Source of the DNA: Victivallales bacterium | GTDB taxonomy: Bacteria > Verrucomicrobiota > Lentisphaeria > Oligosphaerales > Oligosphaeraceae | Direction of reading: 5' to 3' | Assembly: GCA_900769285.1 (NCBI GenBank) | Contig: CAAGGB010000080.1 | Location: 1-13,123, forward strand | Length of the DNA: 13,123 nt | Part shown: positions 1-6,212 of the stretch, piece by piece | How the letters are laid out: every line of letters begins with the position of its first letter | How positions within the stretch are numbered: the stretch's first letter is position 1 | Program-made: the position numbers and the translations under genes | Notes under the pieces: model-generated | Databases searched by the model: none | What the model was told of the DNA's origin: nothing | What the model saw: the letters and a program-made list of their open reading frames with translations, nothing else

Positions 1-81
1 ATTGAGTCGATTGAGTCGATTGAGTCGATTGAGTCGATTGAGTCGATTGAGTCGATTGAGTCGATTGAGTCGATTGAGTCG
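1..81. repeat. 9-bp perfect tandem repeat array (9 copies)
   Basis: Nine exact head-to-tail copies of ATTGAGTCG fill the left edge, and the array may continue outside the window. The tenth unit begins ATT and then diverges. A loosely related GTCGAGTGAGTCGAC occurs once more at 142-156. The array has no spacers, so it is not CRISPR. Because the period is a multiple of three it reads as an open Ser-Arg-Leu repeat, but there is no RBS or conserved domain and I treat it as non-coding. Perfect identity implies recent slippage-type expansion, so copy number is likely to vary between strains. Confidence 0.95.
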
Positions 82-116
82 ATTTTCGCCCGAAGGCGAG
101 GTCGCCGTCGGGACAG

Positions 117-140
117 GCGCCGCTGACGCGGCGCGTTTTT
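117..140 (+). terminator. Rho-independent terminator for a + strand gene left of the window
   Basis: A perfect 7-bp stem, GCGCCGC (117-123) with GCGGCGC (128-134), has a TGAC loop and is followed by G and five T. This is the classic intrinsic terminator layout for rightward transcription. The gene it would serve lies outside the window. It sits back to back with the leftward terminator at 163-194. Confidence 0.55.
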
Positions 141-156
141 GGTCGAGTGAGTCGAC

Positions 157-194
157 AAAAGCAGAAGTCCCGGCGCGGGTGCGCCGGGGCTTCT
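157..194 (-). terminator. Rho-independent terminator of the symporter gene
   Basis: Arms at 163-176 and 181-194 pair over 14 bp with a single G-T wobble around a 4-nt loop. Read on the minus strand, the stem is followed by GCTTTTG, a short T tract. It lies about 50 bp past the symporter stop codon (244-246), the expected place for that gene's terminator. Confidence 0.75.
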
Positions 195-243
195 GTGTGT
201 GTGGGCCTTTTCAGGTCAGGCCCAGGCGGGCGAGTGGGTCACG

Positions 244-2865
244 TCACTTGTCGTCGTTGTGTGACTCGAACATCTTGGCCTTCTCGTCGGAGGAGACCTG
301 TCCGTTGTCGTTCTCGTCCTGTTTGCGGTTGGCGAGGTCGACGAAGAGTCGTCTGAGGTCGCGGATGCCGCCGGCGACGAACCAGAAGGTGGTGATGACG
401 CCGATGAAGCCTGGGACGAGGAGGGAGGTGACGAAGAACTTGATGTTCCACCAGTTCTGGGGCCAGGTGTAGAAGGCGTTCCAGATGATGGTGCCGCAGA
501 AGACGATGACGAGGGCGTAGACGAAGGAGTACCAGAAGACGGACCAGGCGATGGCGCGGTCGGTGCGGGTGTACTCGGGGGTGATGCCGACGAGCTTGCC
601 GAGGATGTTCTTGAGGTTCCAGGAGGTGGGCTCGATCTTGGAGGAGAATTCGTCGGCGTACTTGCCTCTGTGGAGGAGCTTGTCGAGGTTATAGGGCTTG
701 TAGGTCAGATAGGAGCCGACGACGTAGCCGAGGCAGGAGACGACCATGGAGATGAAGGAGATCTCGAGGGAGTTGATGGGGAATTTGACGGCGTCCATCT
801 TCCAGGTGACGATGGGGTCGGACCAGGCGGTGATGGTCTGGAGGAAGTTGTCGAGTCCCTCGACCCATCCCTTCTGCTCGAGCCAGGGGTAGACGTGGTC
901 GGCCCAGTTGCGCTGGAGGAGGAGTCCGGCGAGGGCGTTACCGGAGCCGAGGGCGATGGAACACCAGGCGCCGGTGAGGTTTCCGAAGCGCGAGTAGAGT
1001 CCGCCGATCATGACGGGTCCGGCGCCACCGAGCCAGAGTGCGCACATGATGGTGGTGAACATGTTGATGTAGTCGAGCTGGGTGAAGAAGAGGGAGACGA
1101 TGAGGAAGAAGACGGCGACCAGGATGGTCATGGCCCGGAGGATGAAGAGGTGGAGCTTGGCGTCGAGGTGGTTCTTGAAGAGTGGCAGGACGACGTCCTG
1201 GACCATGGTGGAGGAGGCGTTGAAGATGCGGCTGTCGTCGGTGGAGATGAGGAGCATGATGAGGAGGAGGCAGAAGAGCCCGAGCAGACCGGTGGGGAAG
1301 AGGCTGGAGACGACGATGGGCATCATCATCTGGTTGTAGAGGGAGCGGAACTGCTGGAACTGGAAGCGTCCTTCGGGGGTGTTGCCGAGGGCGTAGCGGA
1401 CGGTGTTGAGGTAGGCGGTGTCGAGGTTGTCCTGCTGTGAGAGCGGCTGGTCGAAGCGCTCGTCGGGGATGGTGATGGAGCTGATGGTGTGGTCGAGGTG
1501 CTCGCGGGCGGTGGAGTTGTCGCTGGCGACGGCGGCCTGTGCGGCGGCCTGTGCGGCGGCGAGCCGCTGGGCGTGCTGGGCGTCACGGGTCTCTTCGGGC
1601 AGCGCCTCGAAGGACTTGATGTCGGTGGCGGGGAGTGTGGCGACGGCGGCGCGGTACTGTTTCTCGAAGGTCTGGTACTGCGCGTTGCCCTGGGGGGTCT
1701 GTCCGAAGGTGAAGCGCGCGATGTCGAGGAAGGGCGAGTCGGTGTTGTAGCCTTCGGGGAGCTGTCCCTTGCGCGGGGAGCGCGGCTGGTCGATGCTCTT
1801 GAAGTTGATGTCGACGATGTCCTTGAAGGAGGTGTCGGGGATGGCGATCTTGGGGTCCTGGAGGACTTTGGCGGAGAGCTTCTGGCGGATGTCGTTGTTG
1901 GTGATGCCGAAGCGGTTTTCGCCGTTGAAGTGGGAGGAGTTCATGAAGGTGATGACGATGACGGCGAGGAGGAAGATCATGAACCAGGAGAGTCCGTTGC
2001 GCCAGGCGCCGAGGACGCCGGCCATCTTCTGCTCGTGGGGGGTGCGGGCGGAGCCGGAGGTGTCGTTGCCGAACCAGCTGGCGCGGTTGAGGAAGGAGCC
2101 GCAGAGGGAGACGACGAGGGCGAAGAGGTTGAAGTCGCGGAGCTGCTGGACGTCATAGGGGTTCATGAAGCTCTGTCCGGGGACGCGGTTCCACATGACG
2201 GGTGCGATGTCGTCCCACCAGGAGAAGTTGAGGAGGATGTAGCCGACGATGACGACGAAGATGGGGTAGGAGATGAGTCCCTGGAAGGAGTCGGTGATGA
2301 GGAGTGAGATGCGTCCGCCTGGGAGGATGAAGAGGAGTGCGAGGCAGAGGCAGAGGGTGACGATGATGGCGTAGCAGGGGAGGTTGACGCCGCAGATCAT
2401 GACCTTGTGGGGCAGTCCGAGGAAGTAGATGAAGAAGTTGGTGGCGACGGCGGGGCCGATGGCGTTGGTGATGAGCTCGGCGATGGTGCGGAGGGTGGCG
2501 CAGAAGAGCCGGAAGAACTTGCTGCCGTAGCGGAGTTCGAGGAACTGTCCCATGGAGAGGCATCGTGTCTCGCGCCAGCGGTAGCTGCAGTAGCCGGTGA
2601 GGGAGATGAAGATGCCGACGGGCGCGATGATGGCGCTCCAGAAGCCGACGGCGAAGCCGGTCTGGTAGTTCTGCTCGCAGCCGGCGACGAGGGTGATGAC
2701 GGAGAGTCCGGCGGCCATGTCGCCGACGGAGAGGAGGTAGCGTCCGGCGATGCGGCCGGCGGCCAGGTAGTCGACGATGCCTCGCACGTACTTCTTCGAG
2801 TAGACGGCGAAGATGGACAGCGCCGTGAAGGGGATGATTAGGATGCACCAATCCAACCAGCTCAT
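244..2865 (-). CDS. Solute:sodium symporter (SSS family) with a large insert
   Basis: An 873-aa polytopic membrane protein, probably a Na+-coupled uptake carrier in the cytoplasmic membrane; the substrate cannot be told. About 14-15 hydrophobic segments are visible. The N-terminus (residues 1-70, with DYLAAGRIAGR at 32-42) and the helix LLISTDDSRIFNASSTMVQD (538-557) resemble the SSS start and its TM8 sodium-site region. SSS proteins are usually 450-650 aa. The extra length is mainly a hydrophilic insert at about 310-515, just before the TM8-like helix, so by family topology in an extracytoplasmic loop. It holds two imperfect copies of a roughly 26-residue motif (379-404 and 485-510) joined by an Ala/Gln-rich linker. 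I chose the ATG at 2865 because the hydrophobic N-terminus begins there and GAGGAG lies 12 nt upstream. The frame stays open to 3003, but that extension is Pro/Arg-rich with no homology. The C-terminal tail is charged (850-873). The gene is alone, with a terminator downstream. Family call firm, substrate unknown. Confidence 0.85.
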   Translation of the reverse strand: MSWLDWCILIIPFTALSIFAVYSKKYVRGIVDYLAAGRIAGRYLLSVGDMAAGLSVITLVAGCEQNYQTGFAVGFWSAIIAPVGIFISLTGYCSYRWRETRCLSMGQFLELRYGSKFFRLFCATLRTIAELITNAIGPAVATNFFIYFLGLPHKVMICGVNLPCYAIIVTLCLCLALLFILPGGRISLLITDSFQGLISYPIFVVIVGYILLNFSWWDDIAPVMWNRVPGQSFMNPYDVQQLRDFNLFALVVSLCGSFLNRASWFGNDTSGSARTPHEQKMAGVLGAWRNGLSWFMIFLLAVIVITFMNSSHFNGENRFGITNNDIRQKLSAKVLQDPKIAIPDTSFKDIVDINFKSIDQPRSPRKGQLPEGYNTDSPFLDIARFTFGQTPQGNAQYQTFEKQYRAAVATLPATDIKSFEALPEETRDAQHAQRLAAAQAAAQAAVASDNSTAREHLDHTISSITIPDERFDQPLSQQDNLDTAYLNTVRYALGNTPEGRFQFQQFRSLYNQMMMPIVVSSLFPTGLLGLFCLLLIMLLISTDDSRIFNASSTMVQDVVLPLFKNHLDAKLHLFILRAMTILVAVFFLIVSLFFTQLDYINMFTTIMCALWLGGAGPVMIGGLYSRFGNLTGAWCSIALGSGNALAGLLLQRNWADHVYPWLEQKGWVEGLDNFLQTITAWSDPIVTWKMDAVKFPINSLEISFISMVVSCLGYVVGSYLTYKPYNLDKLLHRGKYADEFSSKIEPTSWNLKNILGKLVGITPEYTRTDRAIAWSVFWYSFVYALVIVFCGTIIWNAFYTWPQNWWNIKFFVTSLLVPGFIGVITTFWFVAGGIRDLRRLFVDLANRKQDENDNGQVSSDEKAKMFESHNDDK
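1531..1554. repeat. 12-bp direct tandem repeat inside the symporter gene
   Basis: GGCGGCCTGTGC occurs twice in tandem (1531-1542, 1543-1554) followed by a partial third copy. On the coding strand it produces the AAAQAAAQAA linker at about residues 436-446, between the two copies of the duplicated motif. Being a multiple of three, it can expand or shrink without breaking the frame. Confidence 0.8.
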
Positions 2866-3070
2866 GAAATGACAAGGCTCCTCTTTAGGGGTGATGGGTT
2901 CGCCCGCGCCGCCGGGCGCCGGTGTAGGGAAAAAAGCGCGAATCCGCGGACGGTGGTCGGCGCACGGGGGGGCACGGCTCCGCCCATACCCTTCCCCCTT
3001 CATGCTCTCGGGGAATGGCGGAGTGCGGTCGTTCGGGCTTGCCGACTGGCTGTGTCCACGGATTCGGTGA

Positions 3071-3100
3071 TGGCTGGCGCGTCTGGGCGCAGGCCAGCCA
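3071..3100. promoter_or_regulatory. Inverted repeat, possible operator or mRNA hairpin
   Basis: TGGCTGGC (3071-3078) and GCCAGCCA (3093-3100) are perfectly complementary 8-bp arms with a 14-nt loop that can itself pair GCG with CGC. No T run follows on either strand, so it is not an intrinsic terminator. Its place between two divergent genes fits a regulator-binding site, but no regulator gene is in the window. Confidence 0.35.
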
Positions 3101-3207
3101 AGGGACGTAATGTAGATGTCTGCGGGGAAAATTCAACCCGAAGGACGCAGATGTCAGAATGTGTCAGGGCGGTGCGCCGTGCTGGTGAAAATTTATCATC
3201 TGGGTGG

Positions 3208-3235
3208 GTGACTTATGGGAAAGAGGGTGTATGTT
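3208..3235 (+). promoter_or_regulatory. Weak candidate promoter of serC
   Basis: GTGACT (3208-3213) and TATGTT (3230-3235) are separated by 16 bp, and each matches four of six sigma70 consensus positions. It sits in the only AT-richer patch of the gap and would give a leader of about 155-160 nt. Offered as the best candidate only; it may be chance. Confidence 0.2.
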
Positions 3236-3399
3236 ATGTGTTTTCCGCGAGAGCTCGAGTCGTCTGGCCCCTCTGGCTGGCGGCCTTGACGAGCGGAGGA
3301 AGCGCCCTGCCCGGGCGGCGTGAGCCTGTGGCGGGGGAAGCGTTGCCCGGTTCCGCGGTCGAAGGTCTGGGCCGAAACGTCAACGAAAAGGAAAAGAGA

Positions 3400-4497
3400 A
3401 TGGAACATCCCGTGTACAATTTCAATGCCGGCCCTGCGGTTCTGCCGAAGCCGGTCATGCTGAAGGCCCAGGAAGAGTTTGTGGACTACCACGGCTGTGG
3501 GTACGGCATCATCGAGGAGAGCCACCGCGCGAAGGCGTTTGACGAGGTGATACAGAGCGCCGAGTCGAACATCCGTGAGCTGATGGGCATCAGCGACGAC
3601 TACGCGGTTCTGTTCCTGCAGGGTGGCGCGAGCCTCCAGTTCGCGATGGTGGCGATGAACCTGAATGTCCCCGGCAAGAAGGTCGGGTACTTCGACACGG
3701 GCGAGTGGTCCCACAAGGCGATCAAGGAGGCCAAGATTCTGGGCCTTGACCTGGAGCTGCTGTACGACGGCTCGAAGAAGAACTTCAGCATCATCGAGGG
3801 CATCGAGAACTGGAAGGTCGACCAGGAGCTGGCCTACGCCTACATGTGCATGAACAACACCATCTACGGCACCGAGTACCCGACCATCCCGAACACCGGC
3901 GATGTCCCGCTGGTCGCCGACATCTCCAGCGACTTCATGGGGCGCGTGGTCGACGTGAACAAGTTCGGCATGCTGTTCGGCGGCGCCCAGAAGAACATCG
4001 GTCCGGCCGGTGTGACGGTCGCCATCATCCGCAAGGACCTGGCGGCGCGCTGCCCCGCCACCGTCCCCACGATGCTCCGCTACAGCACCCACATCGACAA
4101 GGGCTCCCTCTACAACACCCCGCCCACCTTCGGCATCTACATGATCCGCCTCGTCACCGACTGGCTCAAGGGCCTCGGCGGCATCCCCGCCATCGAGAAG
4201 ATGAACCGCGAGAAGGCCGCCAAGCTGTATGACGCCATCGACCACTCCGACGGCTTCTTCTACGGCACGGTCGATCCCTCCTCACGCTCCACCATGAACG
4301 TCACGTTCCGCATCAAGGGACAGAACGAGGAGCTGGAGAAGAAGTTCGTCGCCGAGGCGAAGGCGAACGGCATGGTCGGCCTGAAGGGCCACCGCGCCGT
4401 CGGCGGCCTCCGCGCCTCCATCTACAACGCCATGCCCGCCGAGGGCGTCCAGACGCTCATCGACTTCATGAAGGAGTTCGCGCGCGTCAACGGCTGA
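3400..4497 (+). CDS. serC: Phosphoserine aminotransferase
   Basis: A 365-aa PLP-dependent class V aminotransferase. It converts 3-phosphohydroxypyruvate and glutamate to phosphoserine and 2-oxoglutarate in serine synthesis; the same enzyme type also acts in the PdxB-dependent vitamin B6 route. It starts NFNAGPAVLP as the family does. Other matches are EESHR (39-43), QGGASLQF (74-81, the Bacillus-type form), the PLP lysine K198 in GGAQKNIGPAG, YNTPPTF, and the C-terminal LKGHRAVGGLRASIYNAMP, close to the well-known SerC ending. Length is normal for the family. The ATG at 3400 is supported by AGGA a few bases upstream and by the start of homology; the frame is open from 2869 without support. 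The gene stands alone with a strong terminator. Its 3' half (from about 4015) uses C-ending codons much more than its 5' half. Confidence 0.96.
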   Translation: MEHPVYNFNAGPAVLPKPVMLKAQEEFVDYHGCGYGIIEESHRAKAFDEVIQSAESNIRELMGISDDYAVLFLQGGASLQFAMVAMNLNVPGKKVGYFDTGEWSHKAIKEAKILGLDLELLYDGSKKNFSIIEGIENWKVDQELAYAYMCMNNTIYGTEYPTIPNTGDVPLVADISSDFMGRVVDVNKFGMLFGGAQKNIGPAGVTVAIIRKDLAARCPATVPTMLRYSTHIDKGSLYNTPPTFGIYMIRLVTDWLKGLGGIPAIEKMNREKAAKLYDAIDHSDGFFYGTVDPSSRSTMNVTFRIKGQNEELEKKFVAEAKANGMVGLKGHRAVGGLRASIYNAMPAEGVQTLIDFMKEFARVNG

Positions 4498-4540
4498 GAT
4501 GACCTGATGTCATCCACGCGGGCGACCAGCCCATAGGCGA

Positions 4541-4590
4541 AGGAGCCTCCCCCAGCGATGGCCGCTGGGGGAGGCTCCTCGTTTGTGTGA
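4541..4590 (+). terminator. Strong terminator hairpin after serC
   Basis: A perfect 17-bp stem (4541-4557 with 4563-4579) around a 5-nt loop, followed by CGTTTGTGTG. The stem is unusually long while the T tract is weak. It lies between the convergent ends of serC and the ferredoxin gene (stop at 4617-4619). On the minus strand no T run follows, so rightward termination is better supported, though the hairpin could also protect the opposite transcript's 3' end. Confidence 0.8.
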
Positions 4591-4616
4591 CGGTGACGTC
4601 GCGCCGTGGCTGTGGC

Positions 4617-6188
4617 TCAGCCCTCGCCGGCGGGTGCGGGCGGCGGGACGATGACGGTCATGGCCTTGGGCGAGACGGGGCAGGCCTTCTCGCAGGCGCC
4701 GCAGGCGATGCAGAAGTCGGCGTTGACCTGTGGGATTTCGAGTCCGGTCTTGCGTTTGCGGACGGTGATGGCGCCGGTGGGGCAGGCTCTGGCGCAGTGT
4801 CCGCAGTTGCGTCCCTGCTGGAGGACGCGGCAGCGCGTCGGGTCGAAGACGGCGGTTCTGCGGCTGTTGCGGGCGACGCGCTCATCGGCGGCCCGACGCT
4901 GTGTGGCGAGTGGGGCGATGGCGATGGCGTCGGCGGGGCAGGCGTGGAGGCAGCGGGCGCAGCCGGTGCAGGCGGCGTCGGAGAAGCGTGGGAAGAGCCG
5001 TCCGTCGGCGGCCTTGACGGGCGTGATGGCGTGGCTGGGGCAGGCGTTGCGGCAGCGGTCGCACTCGGCGTCGGGCGAGGAGGCGACGAGGCACTGTCGT
5101 GGGTTGTAGAGGGCGGTGGCGATGGCCCAGGAGCGCTTGTCGTGGAGGGCGGCGATGGCGCCGGTGGGGCAGGCCTGGGCACAGGCGTGGCAGTCGGGCT
5201 GGCAAGGCGCGAGGTCGAGTCGGAGCGTGGGGAGTCCGTTGCGGATGGCGATGATGGCGGAGCCGTTGGCGCGGCAGGCGCTGACGCAGAGCTGGCAGCC
5301 GGTGCATTTGGCGGCGAGTCGTCGCGTGTCGCCCGCGCCGGGGGGGAGCGTCTGTCCGTCGAGGGCGTCGGCGGAGGCCTGTGAGCGTTCGCGGACGAGT
5401 CGGAGCAGGGGTGCGCTGGCGGCGGCGCCAGCGGCGAGGAGTGCGGTGCTGGCGAGGAAGTCGCGGCGGTCGGCGGAGGTCTGCGCTGGTGTGGCGGGGC
5501 GGCGATGGCGGGTGAGGGCGATGGCGCCGGTGGGGCAGACGCTGAGGCAGTTGAGGCAGCGGTGGCAGCGGTCGTTGTCGACGCGCGCGTCCTTGAGGCT
5601 GATGCAGTGCGCGGCGCAGGCGGCCGCGCATTTGCCGCAGCGGGTGCAGCCGTCGCCGATGGCGAGGCGGTAGAGCGCGTGGCGTGAGACGAGCCCGAGG
5701 AGGGCGCCGACAGGGCAGAGGGTGGTGCAGAAGGCGCGTGGACGGGCGGCGGCGACGGCGAGCAGGGCGGCGGGCGGCAGTAGGGCGCCCAGCGAGAAGG
5801 AGGCGGCGAGGCGTCCGAGGATGCTGTAGGGGTCGAAGTCGAAGAGGAGCGTGGCGTAGCCGGCGGCGAGGACGCCGAGGGCCAGGCCGGCGAGAACATG
5901 GCGGAGGCGGTGTCCGAGCCAGCCCAAGAGGTCCTGCAGGACGCCCAGCGGGCAGACGGCGGCGCAGTAGAGGCGTCCGAGGAGCGCGGTGGACACGACG
6001 ATGGCGGCAAGCGCGGCGGCGGCGCCCCAGGCGTGTGCCGCCAGCAGCCGGAGCAGGGCGGGGACGGCCTGCAGGCGCATGAGGAACGTGCCGCCGAGGC
6101 CGGCGAACGCGGCGAGTGTGAGCAGGGCGGTGGCGGTGGCCAGGCAGAGTCGGGCGCGGCGCCAGGTGAGCAGGGGCTTCTTCGGCAT
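4617..6188 (-). CDS. NapH/NapG-type membrane ferredoxin fusion with eight 4Fe-4S motifs
   Basis: A 523-aa membrane electron-transfer protein. Residues 1-150 form a NapH-like module with four hydrophobic segments (about 12-33, 52-71, 97-116, 132-149) and two CxxxCP motifs (C75-P80, C154-P159). Two ferredoxin motifs follow (C181/184/187/191 and C208/211/214/218). Then comes a twin-arginine segment, RRDFLASTALLAAGAAASA (241-259), resembling the Tat signal of NapG/MauM ferredoxins. After it lie six more cysteine sets: 295/298/301/305, 329/333/336/340, 366/376/379/383, 407/410/413/417, 453/462/465/469 and 493/496/499/503. Eight clusters in one chain suggest an electron wire between quinol or cytoplasmic donors and an unknown partner. 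The ATG at 6188 has GGAGAG 10 nt upstream, within a perfect palindrome (6199-6210). It lies 24 bp after the oxidoreductase gene, so is probably co-transcribed. Sure of the ferredoxin nature; the physiological role is unknown. Confidence 0.88.
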   Translation of the reverse strand: MPKKPLLTWRRARLCLATATALLTLAAFAGLGGTFLMRLQAVPALLRLLAAHAWGAAAALAAIVVSTALLGRLYCAAVCPLGVLQDLLGWLGHRLRHVLAGLALGVLAAGYATLLFDFDPYSILGRLAASFSLGALLPPAALLAVAAARPRAFCTTLCPVGALLGLVSRHALYRLAIGDGCTRCGKCAAACAAHCISLKDARVDNDRCHRCLNCLSVCPTGAIALTRHRRPATPAQTSADRRDFLASTALLAAGAAASAPLLRLVRERSQASADALDGQTLPPGAGDTRRLAAKCTGCQLCVSACRANGSAIIAIRNGLPTLRLDLAPCQPDCHACAQACPTGAIAALHDKRSWAIATALYNPRQCLVASSPDAECDRCRNACPSHAITPVKAADGRLFPRFSDAACTGCARCLHACPADAIAIAPLATQRRAADERVARNSRRTAVFDPTRCRVLQQGRNCGHCARACPTGAITVRKRKTGLEIPQVNADFCIACGACEKACPVSPKAMTVIVPPPAPAGEG

Positions 6189-6198
6189 GGGGGGCTGT

Positions 6199-6210
6199 CT
6201 CTCCGGAGAG
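6199..6210 (-). promoter_or_regulatory. Palindrome covering the ferredoxin gene's ribosome-binding site
   Basis: CTCTCCGGAGAG is a perfect 12-bp palindrome in the 24-bp gap between the two minus-strand genes. Its GGAGAG half is the Shine-Dalgarno sequence of the ferredoxin gene. In mRNA a 4-bp CUCU/AGAG stem with a tetraloop could partly hide it. The effect is likely small, and it may be chance. Confidence 0.3.
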
Positions 6211-6212
6211 GT

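Larger units (their letters stand above)
2866..3399. other. Divergent intergenic region between the symporter and serC
   Basis: A 534-bp gap with no supportable gene. The open frames crossing it are Pro/Arg-rich, lack an RBS and read like shadows. The left half is GC-rich with a homopolymer A run near 2930-2935. The middle holds a clean 8-bp inverted repeat (3071-3100). The stretch around 3180-3240 is the most AT-rich part and the likeliest site for the serC promoter. The last 160 bp before serC are GC-rich leader, with a short CGCCC/GGGCG hairpin at 3303-3317. I saw no convincing symporter promoter on the minus strand. Confidence 0.6.

Noticed and set aside
1..81. Possible CRISPR array
   Set aside because: The 9-bp units are contiguous with no spacers, and no cas gene is present.
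2..472. Open frame beginning with a Ser-Arg-Leu repeat
   Set aside because: It is the translated tandem repeat running into the antisense of the symporter gene; no RBS, no conserved sequence, and it crosses two terminators.
2866..3003. N-terminal extension of the symporter (46 extra codons)
   Set aside because: The extension is Pro/Arg-rich without a hydrophobic or conserved segment; the inner ATG at 2865 starts the typical SSS N-terminus and has an SD.
2885..3136. 83-codon minus-strand frame in the symporter-serC gap
   Set aside because: Composition is Pro/Arg/His-rich as expected for a random frame in GC-rich DNA; no RBS or recognisable motif.
2869..3399. 177-codon upstream extension of serC
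   Set aside because: SerC homology starts at MEHPVYNFNAGPA with an SD just before it; the upstream translation is low-complexity and unlike any SerC.
4658..6010. 450-codon minus-strand frame within the ferredoxin gene
   Set aside because: Ser/Pro/Ala-rich shadow in another frame; the 523-aa frame has eight cysteine cluster motifs and is clearly the real one.
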